A DNA stretch of 64,000 nucleotides from Aurelia coerulea (GCA_039566865.1 CM076948.1:19851001-19915000), one strand, 5' to 3'. Shown: positions 12,240-23,300, counted from the stretch's first letter. Made by a program: numbers and translations. Notes: a model not told the origin generated them from the sequence alone.

Positions 12240-13945
12240 TTTGAATTCGACCTCACTGACCTCACTAAACCTTCAGTAAACACAGAAACATATTCACATG
12301 CATCTGGAGACTAAATACTTTGCTTCGAAGGTCTTATTCTGTGTGTTTAAGAATCTGCAGAACATCTTAAAAGATGCCAAACTTAGAGCACTATCTGAAT
12401 AACTAACAGGAATACCACCGGCGATATTCAATATCTAATGCTGAGGGGTGGGGAACAATGGAAAGATTGCACTGCACTGGCCTAACAAAACATCTCACTG
12501 TCGTTATAGATAAGGACGAATTAACAGATACTTAACATTTCTATCTTGCAAAAAAAGAGGACCAAAAACTGAAAATATGAAGCAGCACAAATGATAAAAG
12601 TATTTCAACTGGTTCAAATCGTGAAAGCTTTCCTCTTGCAACAACATTGTCAATAGAAAGGGCGCGTAAATTTCAGTGATCAGCTGCATGCTAGTCATCA
12701 TCAAATAACATAAAATTCCAATGAAGTTTGGATGAATAACAATTATCTCAATAATGGCAAGAGCTGTAACATCCAACGTGATCAGGACGAAAGATTTTGT
12801 GATGTCCTGTCCTCTTTGATAATCATTGCTCCCATTCCTTTATCCAATTCTGCTGTCATCGTTGCGAGATCATAAGAGTGGGAATCAACAATTACATTAA
12901 CCAGAACATCGTATAAATTCATGAATTGTGTCCCTTGAAAAATATCTATCTTTGGACTACCAAAGGAAAGGCCATTCATTAGAAAATCACTCCTTTACTG
13001 TCAAACAACACAGCAGCATAGAGCACAACTTTTCTGTGAGATGATAAAACTCCGACCCTCCATAGACTAAAGTTTCTTATAATTCTTATTCTCGTTTGAC
13101 CGCATAGGGGTGATTTTCTAATGGATGACCTCTGATCCAAAGATAGATATTTTTCTATGATATCCGCACAAACTGTGAAATTGATATGAAGGAGCTGTAA
13201 AAGTAGTATTTAAAATGCTATTTTGCAGAAATGGCCAATCTATTTTTCACATTAAAAACAAAATGTACATTTCTTCCGTTCGTTGCTATTGTGATCTTTC
13301 GCAAAGTTAAAATTAGTATTTCATATTCATTTCATGTACCTGCTAGACGAGATGATAGCCATTTCTTGTGCTAAAAAGCAAGGGACACAATTCATGAATT
13401 TATATGATGTTTTGGTTCATGTAATTGCTGATTCCCACTCTTATGATCTCACACAGATGAGAGCAGAATTGGATAAAGGAATGGGAGCAATGGTTATCGA
13501 AGAAGACATCACAAAATCTTTCATTCTGGCCACGTTGGATGTTACAGCTCTTGCCATATAGATTTTTGCCATTAAAACCAGTTGAAATACTTTTGGCATT
13601 TGTGCTGCTTCATATTTTCAGTTTGTGGTCCTCATTTTGCAAGATAGAAATGTAAGTATCTGTTAATTCGTCCTTATTTATAACGACAGTGCGATGTTTT
13701 TTAATAGGCCAGTGCAGTGCAAATCTTCCCATTTTTCACCTTCCCCTCAGCATTAAATATTGAAAATCGCCGGTGGGTATTCATGTTAGCTTCAAACTAA
13801 AAAAGATTCAGATGCTGTAGTGCTCTAAGTTTGGTATCTTTTAAACACACAGAATAAGAACTTCGAAGCAAAGTATTTAGTCTCCAGATGCATGTGAAGA
13901 ATACGTTTCTGTGTTTACTGAGGTTTTTACTATGACATGCACTAG
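12240..13945. repeat. Inner palindrome 2 with protein-like stretch in both arms
   Basis: The left arm (about 12260-13000) and right arm (about 13310-13940) are inverted copies around a centre near 13150. Both arms preserve an open stretch starting GTQFMNLYDVLV and continuing DSHSYDL..M.AELDKGMGAM. The left copy is on the minus strand (12782-12979, frameshifted into 12504-12776) and the right copy is on the plus strand (13334-13561). The two copies differ at several amino-acid positions and the left is disrupted. It may be a captured gene fragment. I do not recognise the family. Confidence 0.5.
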
Positions 13946-14053
13946 AGCGGAAAGCAGAGTTACCTTAAACCAAGAACATTGCGTTCAGCAGGCTGCCTGG
14001 TCAATATCCTTGAGTTATGTGGTCATTTCCCAAATGTGTTTCCTGACATAACT

Positions 14054-14687
14054 AACAAGGACAGATAATGTTACAATAGAACTCGCTACTTTCCATTGAC
14101 ACCTAGATACAAAGCAATTTGTGATTGCAGACAAAGGGAATTCCATGCTCGGTTAGTCAAGACATAAACAAAAACAAAGCAATCCGCAAAAATTACCCTG
14201 AAACTCGGGTCGCTAGCGCGCTCGTTGTGCATTTCAGAAATGGTTTTCAAGAGCAAATATTAGCACATATCGAAAGAAGAAGGATATATCTAAACTTCTG
14301 CCTCGGGCATTTTATTTATCTTGTGCAGAAGCCAATTGGGAGGGGATTCAATTCTCGTACTTTTTAGGTGTAATTAAAACACTAACTGCTCAGCTTTTGT
14401 ACGAAAAAAATTAAATGCCCGAGGCAGAACTTTAGATATATCCTTCTTCTTTCGATATGTGCTAATATTTGCTCTTTCAAACCATTTCTGAAATGCACAA
14501 CGACCGAGCTAGCGACCCGAGTTTCAGGGCAATTTTTGCGGCTTGCTTTGTTTTTGTTTATGTCTTGACCAACCGATCATGGAATTCTCTATGTCTGCAA
14601 TCACAAATTGCTTATCTAGGTGACACTTTAGTATCTAGGTGTCAATGAAAAGTAGCGAGTTCTATTGTAACATTATCTGTCCTTGTT
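14054..14687. mobile_element. MULE-type foldback with 9-bp TSD (AACAAGGACAG family)
   Basis: The ends AACAAGGACAGATAATG and CATTATCTGTCCTTGTT are exact inverses. The flanking 9-bp repeats GACATAACT (14045-14053, 14688-14696) are identical. The two arms are nearly complete inverted copies meeting near 14390. A larger relative with the same terminus and arm sequence lies at 60503-62512. No coding capacity is credible. Confidence 0.8.
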
Positions 14688-14956
14688 GACATAACTGCAA
14701 AGTTTTATGTCCATTTGATGCTAAAATTCAAGTTATAAGGTTAAATATGGAAATAAAATTCTCTGGATTTGAAACAACCACTGATTTTGACTTTCTTTCT
14801 CAATAAATCAGCAACCACTTATCAGATTTGCTCAAACTTGGTGCCAAACTCTAAGTTGAAATCTCGTCTATTCAAAATTTGAAACATGGGCAAGTTGGGT
14901 TTATGGCTCCTCCACACTAGCCATTCAAACATCGTACATGTTTTTGGGACACCCTG

Positions 14957-15289
14957 TATTCCTCCATGTGGTTTTAGGAAGCATGATATATCTCTTCATT
15001 CACTTATTCCTGAGTCAATGTGCGGTTGTTGCTGCTAATCTTGTGCTTTTCCCCTCCCACCACTTCCCTTTAGCTTTATCTAGGACTGCGAATATTTATC
15101 TACCGTGTTTTCTATTTGTAATTTTCAATTATAACTTATATTAAGCGTAACGTGGGTAATCGTATGGTATGTCTGTTAGATTGTATTTTATAATTCTTCG
15201 TTTTTGAATGAGTGTTCACCTATAGCTCAGTCCATGGCTATTCTCTTGTTGCTCCTTGCTTAGGTATGAAAATTTGCACTTTTGGTATT
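14957..15289. other. Non-genic stretch
   Basis: AT-rich sequence. A 68-codon frame (14938-15144) begins inside the transposon terminus and shows no domain. Nothing else was recognised. Confidence 0.35.
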
Positions 15290-15519
15290 TCCAGTACGAC
15301 GTCCCATTGTTTTCCTTCCTTGTAACCAACCACGTGACCAACTTGCACCAAATTTATCTGTATCATAAGGTTCCTAATAGATATAATAATTAGCGACTAT
15401 CATACAAGCCTCAATGGCATGCTAGTTATGGTTTGAAGATAATTAAAGGTATTTTGCCCTCAATAGGTAGTGGTCTGACTGACTGACTCTTAGAGCCGGG
15501 TACAATGGGATGGGGTAAT

Positions 15520-16115
15520 GTCGAACTTTTCCTATTGCCCTCTGATCTGGTTATTCTTACCAAAGTTGCCAAAAATGAAATTAATAGGACACACAAGCGT
15601 GCACTGAGAACTTTATATAGTGACTATGAATCCACACTTGAGGAACTTTTAGAGAGGGGTGAAACGAAGAAAATACAAATAAAGAACCTGCAAAATCTCA
15701 TGGTTGAAATCTACAAATCAATCAACCATCTCAATCCAGGGTACATGTGGGAATTTTTTGTAAAAAAAAGATGTTCCCTACCCGGGGTTCCCTATAACCT
15801 TCGTACTAAGGAGCTATGCAAGCTCCCCTCAGTGAGTTCTCAGCGCTACGTAATATATTCCCTATCCTTCAGAGAGAGTCTACTGTGGAATACCCTTAAT
15901 GATGACCTAAAATTGACAACTTCTCTCGCGAAATTCAATAAAGGAATACGTTGCTGGGATTGCAACAACTGCACGTGCTATATTTGCTCTTAAATTAGGG
16001 TTTTTATCTTGCTTAGTTATATTTTTTATTGTAAATAGTTGGTATTAATTAGTTGTTGTTAACCAGAGACCAACCAACTGTAAATAAGTTTGATTTGATT
16101 TTGATTTGATTTTGG
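15520..16115 (+). pseudogene. C-terminal part of a CR1-like LINE with (TTTGAT)n 3' tail
   Basis: The reading frame to 15993 encodes the RT-distal end of a LINE ORF2 protein: THKRALRTLYSDYESTLEEL, NLQNLMVEIYKS, NPGYMWEFF, YNLRTKELCKLP, FRESLLWNTLNDDLK and a C-terminal CWDCNNCTCYICS. It ends in a TAA followed by a short 3' UTR and an imperfect TTTGATTTGATTT tail at 16090-16115. Such a hexamer-repeat end in place of poly(A) is typical of CR1/L2-type LINEs. The endonuclease and catalytic RT core are missing, as expected for a 5'-truncated retrocopy. Confidence 0.8.
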
Positions 16116-16275
16116 GGTATATGGGCCTGTTATAGAATACATTCCATAGCACTGGAATCTACATAAACATTGCTGCCACCAGGATAAATAGAGCAGTGGC
16201 CAAGATCATTTGCTTTGATTTCAAAGGAACAGTAGCCGCCCAATCGGGATTTTTTCGGAATCGTGAATAAACAAA

Positions 16276-16440
16276 GTAACGTGACCTGTAGTAGTAGTAG
16301 TAGTAATTTATTTTAAGTGGGCTGATAGGGTTTCTAGCTATTTAAAGCTAATTTAGGCCCACTATGCATGCTGCATCCAGGCATGGGACCCCTAGTTTAA
16401 CGTCCCTTCCGAAGGACGGCGCGAACTGTTTAACCCTATT
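16276..16440 (-). repeat. Antisense LINE-like 3' end
   Basis: A GTA trinucleotide run (16290-16305) followed by ATTTATTTTAAGTGG and a GC-rich block with CGTCCCTTCCGAAGGACG hairpin. The layout of simple repeat, ATTTATTT and GC block resembles the 3' terminus of a LINE inserted on the minus strand. It has no coding content. Confidence 0.4.
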
Positions 16441-16650
16441 CTACCCGGGCTCCTAGGGTCAGACCACTGCCCGGGGGGGCATAGAATGCCCCCCCTAATT
16501 ATCTCCAAAACCATAATTAGTATGCCATTGTAACTTCACGCAATAGTAAGTACATCTATTAGGAGTCTAATTATAGATTTTAATGCTAATTAGTCACGTG
16601 GTTCGTTGCCAAGCGACCAAACAATGGGACCATGTCAGATATAAGCTTCA

Positions 16651-17105
16651 GTACTGAAAACACAAAAAGAGCTAATTAATTCAGATAAAATGTATGAAAA
16701 CCTCAATAAAATATTTAGAAATAAAGAGAATATGTTTATCCATCGAATTATATCAAAATTTGAAAATTTTGTCTTTCTTTATTAGAGATATGACGTCATC
16801 AATTTGCATGACGTCATGGAATCTATAATTTGCTGATGTCAGCAAATATGAATAATGTATATATCAAATGAAAGTACTTTGCAAGGGGAATCGTTTGGTA
16901 GCAATAACAACTTCATCAAGGTTAAGACAAAAGAATTATGACTGTTTGTGTGATTTTCTTTGTGACTACTTTCAAATATGGGTATCTACTGGTCACGTGA
17001 CTAAATTTATGACAATGAAAAGTCTAAAACTTAATTGCCAATTAAAAACTAGGAAAAGTCATGGATGTTTCAGCTCATTTTTGTATTTCCTCTCTGTTTT
17101 ATAAT
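16651..17105. other. Non-genic stretch
   Basis: AT-rich sequence with paired TGACGTCAT sites (about 16791 and 16810). No gene recognised. Confidence 0.35.
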
Positions 17106-17109
17106 CAAA

Positions 17110-17280
17110 AGTTTGGTTGGGGGGGCATTTTTTGCCCCCCCGGGTACAATAGGGTTAAGCCACTCGGCCACTCACCCGCGCTACTCGGCCACTCACAATG
17201 AGCCACTCGGCCACTCACACTCTGGCCACTCTGGCCACTCACTCTGGTTCACTCTGGCCACTCGGCCACTCACAATGAGA
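17110..17280. repeat. G/C hairpin followed by GGCCACTC minisatellite
   Basis: A GGGGGGGCATTTTTTGCCCCCC hairpin end leads into about a dozen imperfect copies of GGCCACTC(AC/GG) from 17158 to 17276. The hairpin and the following CCGGGTACAATAGGG match the arm end at 15490-15505 and the inverted arm at 16435-16480. Confidence 0.65.
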
Positions 17281-17466
17281 TATAGCATGCTTCCAAGTTG
17301 GCAGTGAAAGAAATTGCTGTTCGTCGCACAACTTTCTTTATAAAACGCATTGTAAGTGCCAAAGAGAATGAAAAGTGCTCTGCTCTCAAAAGAGAGGGAG
17401 AGAGGGAGAAGGAGACAGGGGGAGAAAGGGATGAAGCACCAACAGTAAATTAAAGCCTTTACCTAC

Positions 17467-17844
17467 CATACACATTTTCTATGATAATGCTGTTGCTTTG
17501 CACAGTAAAACGTGTCCCCACTTTATTAAAATACGTCATCTTGCATTGAACGCCAAGTTTCTCGTCAATGAATTTGATTGGGGATACTGTAAACTGTCGA
17601 TTGCTTGTTATCTGTACTCTTCCATCATACTCTGCAGGCTTGGGATTCTCCAACACCAACGTATTCAGGAAGAAATTATAATAAACAATGTCATATCTAG
17701 CACCACCGCCCGTAACAGTGGAACATGAAAGGGTGCTTGATTTGCTAATGGGATCTACACCAAGCAAATTAACTTCCAAGCTTCCATTAACTGTAATATT
17801 TCTATGAGACACAGATATGTTAACAGAGGCACTCTCCAATGGCA
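17467..17844 (-). CDS. Immunoglobulin V-like domain exon
   Basis: This 378-bp exon encodes about 125 residues of an Ig-like domain. It follows a minus-strand acceptor (CTTTATTTCAG) and ends at a GTAGGTAAAG donor, phase 1 on both sides, matching the 4484-4786 exon. Visible features are a strand-B cysteine in STLSCSTV, an aromatic-rich RYDIVYYNFFL segment, DGRVQI, then FTVSPIKFIDEKLGVQCKM with the strand-F cysteine. Sequons NIS, NIT and NGS suggest a secreted or surface protein. Upstream reading through 18124 is intronic. Together the two exons indicate a multi-Ig surface protein whose remaining exons were not recognised. The specific family is unknown. Confidence 0.75.
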
Positions 17845-18450
17845 CTGAAATAAAGACAGTAAAGTCACAATTCTTTAGATATCTAAAGAGACCTAGACCT
17901 GCACATAGGTGTGTCTGTTCACAAGGCATGTAACTCTTTTTTGTTTTATTCCTTTGTGTCGTTGTCTTGCTTTTCCTCCCATTTCTCCTGGACAGTTTAT
18001 TTACCCCAAACTTGGTCCTCGGGTTTCCCGACTCAAATGGAAAAAAATTGCTCCTAACAAGTTTCAAAGAAATATTCACACAGGAGAATGAAGAAATCAC
18101 AAAACGAGTTTTCATGGGTAACAAATATTATCTGCACATTTATTGCCATGGGACTGACACACTTTCAAATTTGCTTCAACATCTACCGGGTGAGTGAAAA
18201 AAGAGAGAATCCCCGTTTGGAAGGCCATTGTTCCCGGAATATCAAAGCAATAATACTGAAAATTGTTATGTTTCATTGCTAATATCTTCAATTAGGTTTA
18301 GTAATTTACCCTGCTTTAAACAGCCAGTCCTTCCTGTGGATATGGAAGATTTTCTGCAGAAAGCCCTTCCAAACAATGCGCCAATTTTCCTTGATTCTTC
18401 TTCCTAAAAATGATGACACTCGCCTCTCACCTCACATGTATTCTTGTATT
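17845..18450. other. Probable intron of the Ig gene
   Basis: It contains the branch and polypyrimidine region of the Ig exon on its left. No other gene is supported. An open frame continues fortuitously from the exon into this segment on the minus strand. Confidence 0.4.
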
Positions 18451-18890
18451 CTGTCCTCTTGGGAGAATGGAATCCCCTTCAATTGGTTATTGATACCAGG
18501 GGGAAGACTTTTTCATCCACGGGGGGGGGGGGAGGTTCTTTCTTCTTGGCAAAATTTTGGGCAGGGGTCTGCCGCGAGCACATTCAAAATGGTACCGTAG
18601 GCTAAACTAAATTTTACGAAATTGGTACCCTTGGCTAGACCACTTTTGACCATTTCCTGGGCCAATTTGTCAAATTTGTACCAAATATGATATCATGACC
18701 GTTCGCTAGACCAATATTGTCAAGAATTATACTTTTGGCTAGACCGTTGCTAGGCCGAAATTGCAAAAAAGGATACCCTTGGCTAGACTAGAAGACCGAA
18801 TAAGCATACCCTTGCTCGCGGCACATCTCCAGGTACCTTTACTATGGAAGAACGCCCCCCCCCGTGTTTTCATCCTCCCAAGAGGATAGC
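18451..18890. repeat. TIR element with internal GGCTAGACC minisatellite
   Basis: TCCTCTTGGGAG on the left is inverted as CTCCCAAGAGGA on the right, each followed inward by G- or C-runs (18520-18533, 18855-18863). The core carries repeated phrases TACCCTTGGCTAGACC / TTTTGGCTAGACC (18600-18800). The layout matches the unrelated-sequence element at 36510-36894: unique end, G-run, tandem core, C-run, inverse end. No target duplication is evident. Confidence 0.55.
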
Positions 18891-20294
18891 ACGTGCTAAA
18901 GCATTCAGAAGTCATTGCTGTAATGCCCGATTAAGGTGGGCCACGATAAAGGCAGAGGGGCAGAAATGTTAGGGAAATTTGTTCTTGATTTTGGGCACGT
19001 TTTGAAGGTTTCTTGCAGAGGCTTTCTGGAGAAAATCCCTCATAATTTCAGAATTTCAAACGCAGATTTCTTATATTGACTCACCCGGCATCTCCTATAA
19101 CTCTCGAGATAGCTTAAATCCCCTCTTCGTAGTGTTCCGTGCAAGGAAATTCCACATGATTTGATCAAGTGTTTAGGTTCCTTTCAGGCATCTTGCAATT
19201 GAGAAATCTTTCATGAAGTCAACTGTACCTTATATTCAGTGCTCGTAGATATACGAGAAATATCACTAAAATATTGTACTTTGGTCCGTTAGCTTTTTGA
19301 GTAGGATTTGATTTAGTGAATCCATCCAGCACTCTGGGTGCTACGAATTTTCAAAAATGGTAACTTCTTCTGGCTCACTGGTTATATAAATATATATTGA
19401 CTTACATGCATGTTGACAGATGGCTAAGATTATTGGCAAAGATGATAGATAAATCATTCTGATCCTTGTAAATTCTTTCAATCCTGCGATGGGAAAACAG
19501 TTGAGTTTGAATTACATAGTAGACAAATGTAGGACACACATTCGCAGTAACTGACATCAATCAAAGCCAATTCATGAAGCAGATATTTCTATGGAAATTC
19601 TTTCGCTGTCTTTTCAGTTGGTTTTTGCACCAAAACCATTTGGCTTTTGACATGTCGGCATAAGCCAGAATGTACAGTGCGATTTAACTGTTAATCTCAA
19701 TTTTGACGAGAATGGTGCCCCATAGGATGCTACGGATTACCGCTTTATCATTGCACCAATAGGAGTGCCTATCAACCGTGCATCTAGCTAAATTGACCGT
19801 GCAGATTCTGAATTTGCAGGCAATCAACAGTGCCTTACCATTTACAGAAATAGCGTTTTAGACTATGTCACAATCCCCATGGTTTGGAGAATGAGCAACA
19901 CAATGGAAAGTAAAAAAAACATTATTTACATACACATAAACTGCTCATCGACTGTAAATTCAGAATCTAAGGTAAAAGGAAAAAATTCGAGAAGGAATGA
20001 TCCTAAGAATAGCTCAATTACTTGATAATTTGTCATCACTAGCTGGATTCCGTGGGTCACCCAAAAAGGTTTCGTTCATTCTTCAGTTCAAAGAACAAGT
20101 AGGTGCTGTCTCATGTCTCATTGTTGCAACTAGGAAACGGCAGCAGTGGCAGTGGCGGCTTGTGTGTATGTGTGTTATGTGTGTGTGGCCTTCCTTTTCA
20201 GCTAAGTTGGCAGGCCATTTTGCAGGCCATTTTGACTTTACGTGATACACCATTGCCTAGAGCACTGGGCTTTTCGTACAGTGTTGCTATGGTT
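18891..20294. other. Non-genic stretch
   Basis: About 1.4 kb with no gene or element recognised. It contains TATATAAATATATA near 19384 and a weak (GT)n around 20158-20190. A 82-codon frame (19997-20245) has no domain. Confidence 0.35.
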
Positions 20295-20299
20295 GGGAC

Positions 20300-20461
20300 T
20301 GTAGTATCCTGTACTATGGACACCCTATGACAATGTATTTGTTTAGTAGCATTTATGTAAATAAGCATGTTGTACGATTTAGAATCAGTTCAGTACTACA
20401 CAACCATGTAGTAGGTCATTGTATTCGTACCCTCTCGCCTCCCTACATCAGGGATATTACA
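20300..20461 (+). repeat. 5' LTR
   Basis: 162 bp, TGTA...TACA ends, identical as far as I can read to 23139-23300. It is preceded by target copy GGGAC (20295-20299). Confidence 0.85.
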
Positions 20462-20462
20462 A

Positions 20463-20480
20463 TGGCGACGAGGATGGGAT
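20463..20480 (+). promoter_or_regulatory. Primer binding site, tRNA-Ser type
   Basis: TGGCGACGAGGATGGGAT is complementary to the 3' end (with CCA) of animal tRNA-Ser(GCT) over 18 bases, one base inside the 5' LTR. The tRNA sequence is from general knowledge. Confidence 0.75.
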
Positions 20481-20507
20481 GACTAAAAACTTCACAAAAG
20501 AAGAAAT

Positions 20508-22217
20508 GTGGGTGTACATGGGGTTAAAAAATTAACCCCTCCTCCCTACCTCGCATTTAACGCCATCAGCTCTCCTCGCAAATACGTTTTTCTCCATTTG
20601 CTTCTTCCTCGCATCACAAAAATTAGGAAGTTGACTCCTCGCTCCTCAATGTCACAACGAAACAAATCTAACAAATCAAGGACACGCTAAATTCCAGCGT
20701 AACATCAAAAGGTTTGAAAATGAGACTTTTGAATGTGCCTTTAACTAGATTCAAAATAAATTTGCAACCAACATGTAAATCTTATGTAAACAGAAGTTTT
20801 CATACTAGAACATTTTTGGAAAGAAATATCCGTCGGATATGAATAAATACATTTTATGTTTCCCTCCTTTTCTTCTTTGGCAGATAACAATCATCACCCT
20901 TTTGTTTCCTTTTTTTCTCTTGTTCTCTACTTGGTTTATCTTTTAACTCCACAGACCCATTGGAGCATTTTTCAGATTAAAGGGGGGGGGCACTAATTCG
21001 CGCTGAAGGCGTAAAGACTACGGGGGTCCGGGGGCGAAGCCCCCGGAAAATCTCCTTGGCCGCTGCCGTCTTTTCTTTTGGTAATAACGCCCTTCTGTGC
21101 ATTGCTGCAAGGGCATTTTATGCTCAGAGGTCCTGGAGAAAATATAGGAAATTTACGAATCCAAATATACGTCAAGCAGGCTAGCTAAAATCAAACTACG
21201 ACAGGATAAGGATACTTTGTCAAGACTGTTGTGTAAGATTGACTTAATATTTGATTTATTTGATTTACAAAACTCATCGTGAATTCTCGTGAGCAGCGGT
21301 GATTGGAGTAAGTTTTAAGTGAGAATACATCGGAATGAGGGGGTCTGGGGGCAGGGCCCCCAGGAAAATCTTTAGGGCCATGCCCTTTACTTTGGCTTAG
21401 AATGCATCTCCCAATATCATGCTTTCTATTAGCGACAAGTAACTTTGATAGTTTTGTGACAGTTATCCTATGCATGAGTAACATTTTTGAAGAAACATCC
21501 TTGACTTTGGCTTACAATGCATCTCCCAATGTTATGCTTGCGATTGGCGACAATGAAACTTTGATAGTTTTGTAACAGTTATCCTATCAATTGGAGAATG
21601 AGGAATATTTTTGAAAAAACATCCTCTTCTTTGGCTTAGAATGCATCCCCTGATTCTATATTTGCCAGTGAAAGATTTGACATTCTTACCCAACCTATAC
21701 ACGCTATGGAACATATGCGCCTAAATGGGTGGATGATCCTATACTGGGTGGGCTACGATCTTATACTGTGTGGGTTATGATCTTATACTGGATGGGTTAT
21801 TAAACCCAGCTTTTTTCTCTTCGGTTTTCGAGGAATCTCGAGGACCATCTTTCGACAACAGTACCAAGAGTAATCTGTGCAACTCATCACTGAACTTTTG
21901 AAGGCTCGTTTCCATACAAATGATACTTTCCAGCTCTATGCGCAATGTAGCGTAATTTTGGTAATTGGGGCAGATTTCGGGCAAGAAATTCTGACCACAT
22001 GTCTTCAAATCATTGTTCCTCCTCGCTTTTTAATGCAAAGGAACCTGAGCTCCTCGATTTTCAATCTCTAAACTTATTTTTTCCTCGCACCTCATTGGTT
22101 TAAGCAATTTTTTGGATTCCTCCCTCGCACGAAAAATGCCAATCCTCGGATCCTCGGGGATAAAAAGTAGCCTCCTCGCCTCCTCATTCTCCTCGGACTT
22201 AAGCCATGTACACCCAC
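20508..22217. mobile_element. DNA element nested in the LTR retrotransposon (6-bp TSD)
   Basis: Perfect 14-bp inverted ends GTGGGTGTACATGG / CCATGTACACCCAC are flanked by the direct repeat AGAAAT (20502-20507, 22218-22223). The interior has CCTCCTCGC-rich blocks near both ends, a GGGGGCGAAGCCCCCGG hairpin (about 21030-21047), a diverged GGGGGCAGGGCCCCC at 21345-21360, and inverted relatives of the roughly 125-bp unit of 5769-6760. No transposase was recognised. The insertion interrupts the reading frame that begins at an ATG at 20479 just after the primer site. Confidence 0.7.
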
Positions 22218-22223
22218 AGAAAT

Positions 22224-23123
22224 CACAGAAGTCTCTAAAGCTTACCATCCAAGTGGTCAGAAAATCATGCACTAGCATCCCAAAGAGAAAAAGACAGAAC
22301 TAACTGCGTTGCAAAAGGCAGCGACAGATGAATCGGACGAAGTTAGGCCATCAAGACAAGAGCCGACACAGACAGAGACGTAGGAACCTGGGGGGCACTG
22401 GGGGCAAGTGCCCCCCCAAGATTTTGCAATGAACAAAGAATGCCCTTTTTATTTTCAGGAAATGCCCCTTTAGCTTAATGAAAAAGTGCCCTTGAAGTGT
22501 CGTGCCCTCCCAAGTTTGAGATGCTTCCTACGTCCCTGGACACAGAACACAAACAAAATGCCAACGAATTGTCACAATAACCATACAGAAAGAGTCAGGA
22601 AACATGGCAGCAAAGTAATGCATAAGAAACCATGCACATCACCCAAAACATCAACAACCAACGATGGAGCAGCAACAAAGCCTGTCTTCTCGTACAAATT
22701 TCAACCATCTTATCAACTGGAGGATGAAGGATTCACGTAATGCTGAGATAAGGCGTCACTTCACTTTTACAAAGAACACAAAACAAGTAACTCACAAAAT
22801 AGATATTTATTCTGCTCTCGAAAAGCGGAGCATCCAAGAGAAAAAGTTGGAAAATCTTCCTGAGATCAATAAACACGCTGCGGAAGCCAGCCGGAATTTG
22901 AACGACTGCACGAGCCAGTCAAAAGTGGAAATACGTTAGTGACAGAACGGCATTTGGATCACATCAGATAAAAAAAATTAGACTGTTTGGTAAACAGGAG
23001 AAACGATGGACTGATCAATGTACTGATCAATGTACTGCAAATCTTTAACCAAGTCTTGAACTGTGCGTTATCATGGCAGAGAAGTGCCACATTGCATGCT
23101 CGATGAGGCATCAAAATCAGATA
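22224..23123 (+). pseudogene. Interior of the LTR element: interrupted gag-like frame
   Basis: The interior reads as hydrophilic, lysine/threonine-rich protein fragments in short frames (22486-22740, 22664-22939). They are broken by a small TIR insertion (22378-22533) and by stop codons. The frame starting at 20479 is in register with the sequence after the nested element, then meets a TAG near 22276. No zinc knuckle or pol motif is present. I interpret this as a degenerate gag-like remnant, with low certainty about its identity. Confidence 0.4.
22378..22533. repeat. Small TIR insertion with G/C hairpin
   Basis: ACGTAGGAA on the left and TTCCTACGT on the right enclose GGGGGGCACTGGGGGCAAGTGCCCCCCC and AT-rich DNA. 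The hairpin end is like those at 5790 and 16480. There is no clear target duplication. Confidence 0.5.
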
Positions 23124-23138
23124 GAAGAAAAGGAGAGA
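23124..23138 (+). promoter_or_regulatory. Polypurine tract of the LTR element
   Basis: GAAGAAAAGGAGAGA lies directly against the 3' LTR, the expected site for plus-strand priming. Confidence 0.65.
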
Positions 23139-23300
23139 TGTAGTATCCTGTACTATGGACACCCTATGACAATGTATTTGTTTAGTAGCATTTATGTAAA
23201 TAAGCATGTTGTACGATTTAGAATCAGTTCAGTACTACACAACCATGTAGTAGGTCATTGTATTCGTACCCTCTCGCCTCCCTACATCAGGGATATTACA
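23139..23300 (+). repeat. 3' LTR
   Basis: 162 bp, same sequence as the 5' LTR, followed by target copy GGGAC (23301-23305). Confidence 0.85.

Larger units (their letters stand above)
10401..14956. mobile_element. Mariner-type giant palindromic element with nested palindromes
   Basis: The termini are TA|CAAGGTGTCCCAAAAAACAT on the left and the inverse of CAGGGTGTCCCAAAAACAT on the right, followed by TA (14957-14958). A TA target with these termini suggests a Tc1/mariner-like or related family. The outer arms match over several hundred bases. Inside them lie at least three further palindromes: 10876-11991, 12240-13945, and the 9-bp-TSD insertion at 14054-14687. No transposase motif was found, so this appears to be a non-autonomous platform that accumulated other insertions. 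Confidence 0.65.
15290..16650. repeat. Palindromic element split by LINE fragments
   Basis: The arm 15290-15510 (CGTCCCATTGTTTTCC, CACGTGACC, GGTAGTGGTCTGACTGAC, GCCGGGTACAATGGG) is repeated inverted at 16430-16650. Part of the same arm end recurs at 17110-17158 with a C/G hairpin (GGGGGGGCATTTTTTGCCCC). The interior holds a plus-strand LINE tail (15520-16115) and a minus-strand LINE-like tail (16276-16440), evidently later insertions. Confidence 0.55.
20300..23300 (+). mobile_element. Short LTR retrotransposon with identical LTRs
   Basis: Two 162-bp direct repeats (20300-20461, 23139-23300) start TGTAGTATCC and end GGATATTACA, and appear identical base for base. The element is flanked by 5-bp direct repeats GGGAC. 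A tRNA-Ser primer site follows the 5' LTR, and a purine tract precedes the 3' LTR. Excluding the nested 1.7-kb insertion and a small 0.16-kb one, the interior is under 1 kb and lacks protease, RT, RNase H and integrase motifs, so the element is non-autonomous (TRIM-like). Identical LTRs imply recent insertion, or recent gene conversion or duplication. Confidence 0.85.

Noticed and set aside
17845..18124. N-terminal extension of the Ig open frame on the minus strand
   Set aside because: A clear acceptor at 17845-17854 marks the exon start. The extension lacks Ig-like or signal-peptide character and reads through intron.
20508..20690. 60-codon frame inside the LTR element
   Set aside because: It begins in the TIR of the nested DNA element and has no domain.
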